This document shows, piece after piece, positions 7,601 to 7,977 of a DNA stretch of 7,977 nt. The notes beneath the pieces were generated by a model. That model was not told the DNA's origin, searched no databases, and saw nothing but the letters and a program-made list of their open reading frames with translations. Source of the DNA: CAMYLY01 sp039587215 (GTDB lineage: Bacteria > Gemmatimonadota > Gemmatimonadetes > Gemmatimonadales > GWC2-71-9). Position 1 is the first letter of the stretch. Every line of letters begins with the position of its first letter. The position numbers and the translations under genes are program-made. Location of the stretch: contig JBDHIW010000110.1 of the NCBI GenBank assembly GCA_039587215.1, positions 1-7,977 of the forward strand, written 5' to 3'.

Positions 7601-7784
7601 CGGTCGCGACGTAGAACACCTGCGGCTTCGACTCGACGACGGCGAGATCCGCGATGCGCCCACCCATGATGGCGGGGCCGAGGGAGCGGAACCGGAGGTC
7701 CGCGGTGAGTGTCGCCGGATCGGTCTGAGCATGTCCGGTCGTACCGAGCACGGCCAGCGCAGCCGCGACGAGAATGATGCGCAT
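4665..7784 (-). CDS. Large secreted Asp-box (BNR/VPS10-like) beta-propeller protein with FlgD-like and helical C-terminal parts
   Basis: Predicted 1039-residue exported protein. The ATG at 7784 gives a clean signal peptide (basic R2, apolar core 3-14, likely cleavage after GHA near 19); a TTG 12 codons upstream would bury it. Ten Asp-box-like motifs (S/T-x-D-x-G-x-T-W pattern) lie at about 71-76 (degenerate, SHGTTW), 123-130, 174-181, 232-239, 294-301, 337-344, 525-532, 597-604, 652-659 and 696-703, indicating one or two sialidase/sortilin-type propellers. Between the sixth and seventh, about 345-524 carries a different conserved-looking core, with the only two cysteines, C412 and C422, in VCGGLQDNDNWC. 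Residues about 785-885 resemble a FlgD-like Ig domain (GVNELVWDFRY, then PGTYTAQF). The last ~130 residues are charged and mainly helical. Such proteins are often labelled glycosyl hydrolase, but no catalytic residues are evident and a binding or scaffold role is equally likely. It is first in a probable three-gene group. Confidence 0.93.
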   Translation of the reverse strand: MRIILVAAALAVLGTTGHAQTDPATLTADLRFRSLGPAIMGGRIADLAVVESKPQVFYVATASGGLWKTESHGTTWTPLFDDQPTASIGDVTLAPSNPNVVWVGTGEPQNRQSSPWGNGVYRSRDAGRTWDHMGLEDTRHIARIVIHPTDPEVVYVAAVGHLWGPNTERGVFRTTDGGSTWDRVLYVDEHTGAIDLAMDPQDPRTLYAAMYQRRRTGWGFNGGGPGSGLFQTHDGGATWRKLGGGLPDGDLGRIGIDVYRHDGNRVYAIVEADRRDPASGFGGGRIERGGVFRSLDRGATWERMSTTNPRPMYYSQIRIDPSNPDRVYVLGSRLLVSDDAGRTFRDDGAERIHVDHHALWINPADADHLLLWSDGGVAASWDGSASWRMFDNLPIGQFYQIGLDMRDPYYVCGGLQDNDNWCAPNRTLNIHGVRNQDWYEVWMGDGFYNVIDPTDHTIVFTESQNGNVGRYDVTTGERVYLRPIAESRADGDTSKAYRFNWNTPIVLSHHDPATVYVGANYLMRSRDRGHRWEEVGPDLTRRIDRDTLSIMGVAGADSAFSPHDGIGSYGNITTVTESPFTPTVLYVGTDDGNVQVSRDEGATWESVAARIPGLPERTYVSRLVASRHAEGRVYATFDGHRNDDYAAYVYVSEDYGRRWRRIDDGLPDGWSVNVIVEHHRTEGLLFVGNEVGAYVSVDRGDTWSRLRHGLPTVPVDDMQIHPRDNDLVLGTHGRSVWILEDLAPFEALARAGVPTQPAFFSVRPGVMWSLQGDWPFPGATYAADNPPVAVRIRYFLPAGATAGDSAATTEIEIVGSDGEVVRRLTGPAGVGVNELVWDFRYEPPPRQPGARRGFGGPPQGPRVLPGTYTAQFAGDSLDASVAIEVRADPRRTLASADRQHRQELILDAYRLARPLRAAGGKVERLQSDLRDVGDLLRKGNWPEDLTAARDSVQAELDSLASAVRRGERSLRLVGRMDGANVLPTEDQQWEIADLWERVPALVERLNAVIEEQLPALYRRLNEEGVRPDPGAAVEVPRRP

Positions 7785-7866
7785 GAGATGATGCTCCGAC
7801 GGGATAGTGAACGGCACCAAGATGCACCGCCGGGCAAACGCCGTCGAGACACCCTCCTACGACGAC
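7785..7866 (-). other. Leader / likely promoter region of the three-gene minus-strand group
   Basis: About 82 bases lie between the upstream hairpin and the first start codon, so a promoter for the group is expected here if the hairpin terminates transcription. On the minus strand I see TTGCCC (about 7837-7832) and CACTAT further down, but their spacing of about 22 bases is too long for a normal sigma-70 pair, so I do not place a promoter. An AGGAGG (minus strand, around 7858-7853) has no suitably spaced start codon that opens a credible reading frame. Confidence 0.25.
7794..7797 (-). promoter_or_regulatory. Probable Shine-Dalgarno for the Asp-box protein
   Basis: The minus strand has GGAG with nine bases before the ATG at 7784. 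It is a modest match, but it supports this ATG over the in-frame TTG at 7820, which lies upstream of it and would translate through it. Confidence 0.45.
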
Positions 7867-7895
7867 GGGGCGGCACCCGGATCGGGTACCGCCCC
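7867..7895 (-). terminator. 13-bp hairpin, probable transcription terminator of the right-edge gene
   Basis: Arms 7867-7879 and 7883-7895 are complementary over 13 positions around a 3-base loop. On the minus strand the single non-Watson-Crick position is a G-U wobble, whereas on the plus strand it is a C-A mismatch, so the structure is more stable in minus-strand RNA. It begins 24 bases after the stop codon at 7920, the normal place for an intrinsic terminator. The weak point is the lack of a T-run after it, so it may be a U-less terminator or an mRNA 3'-end protecting hairpin. Confidence 0.6.
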
Positions 7896-7919
7896 GCATA
7901 CACTTGCGTCTTCCGCCCG

Positions 7920-7977
7920 TCAGTCGAGCACGGGCTTCGGCCCCAACACGTCCTCGATCGACATCACTTCGACGTCG
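7920..7977 (-). CDS. C-terminal 18 codons of an unidentified minus-strand gene
   Basis: On the minus strand the frame entering from the right edge reads DVEVMSIEDVLGPKPVLD and then TGA at 7922-7920. Third positions are almost all G or C, as in the neighbouring genes. A strong hairpin follows 24 bases after the stop, which supports a genuine gene end. The fragment is too short for me to recognise the family. The hairpin and the 135-base gap suggest it is transcribed separately from the Asp-box protein gene. Confidence 0.65.
   Translation of the reverse strand, partial: DVEVMSIEDVLGPKPVLD

Noticed and set aside
7785..7820. TTG at 7820 as the start of the Asp-box protein
   Set aside because: It would place 12 residues in front of an otherwise normal signal peptide and has no clear ribosome-binding site, while ATG 7784 does.

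Overview
The window is GC-rich, almost fully coding bacterial DNA, with coding frames that strongly favour G or C at third positions. It probably comes from an environmental bacterium of the Gemmatimonadota or Acidobacteriota type. That guess rests on gene content: a very large secreted Asp-box (BNR/VPS10-like) protein next to a lipoprotein amidohydrolase of the YtcJ type, a combination I associate with those phyla. No marker gene in the window fixes the taxonomy.

Layout, left to right. Bases 1-2259 (+) hold most of a multidomain protein: a linker, an M23 metallopeptidase domain with its complete active site, and a class-III PLP enzyme of the ethanolamine-phosphate / phosphohydroxylysine phospho-lyase (ETNPPL/PHYKPL) type. 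In the family I recall, an APH-type kinase domain sits in front of M23. Here that domain is missing from the + strand. The first ~105-125 bases instead read, on the MINUS strand, like the start of just such a kinase domain running off the left edge. This looks like an inversion breakpoint or an assembly/amplification chimera inside the gene, and it is the most unusual thing in the window.

Converging on it from the right are three minus-strand genes, probably co-transcribed in the order 7784 -> 4665 (secreted ten-Asp-box protein with a FlgD-like domain and helical tail), 4569 -> 2860 (lipoprotein amidohydrolase), 2820 -> 2272 (small HEAGH membrane protein with a strong Shine-Dalgarno). Gaps are about 95 and 39 bases. 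The last gene ends 12 bases from the end of the aminotransferase fusion.

At the right edge is the last 18 codons of another minus-strand gene, followed by a 13-bp hairpin that probably terminates it and isolates the three-gene group. The three products share an envelope location (secreted, lipid-anchored, inner membrane), but I see no proof of a common pathway. No tRNA, rRNA, CRISPR array, insertion sequence or phage gene was seen. No stretch over 300 bases lacks a gene; the longest gap is 135 bases (7785-7919).
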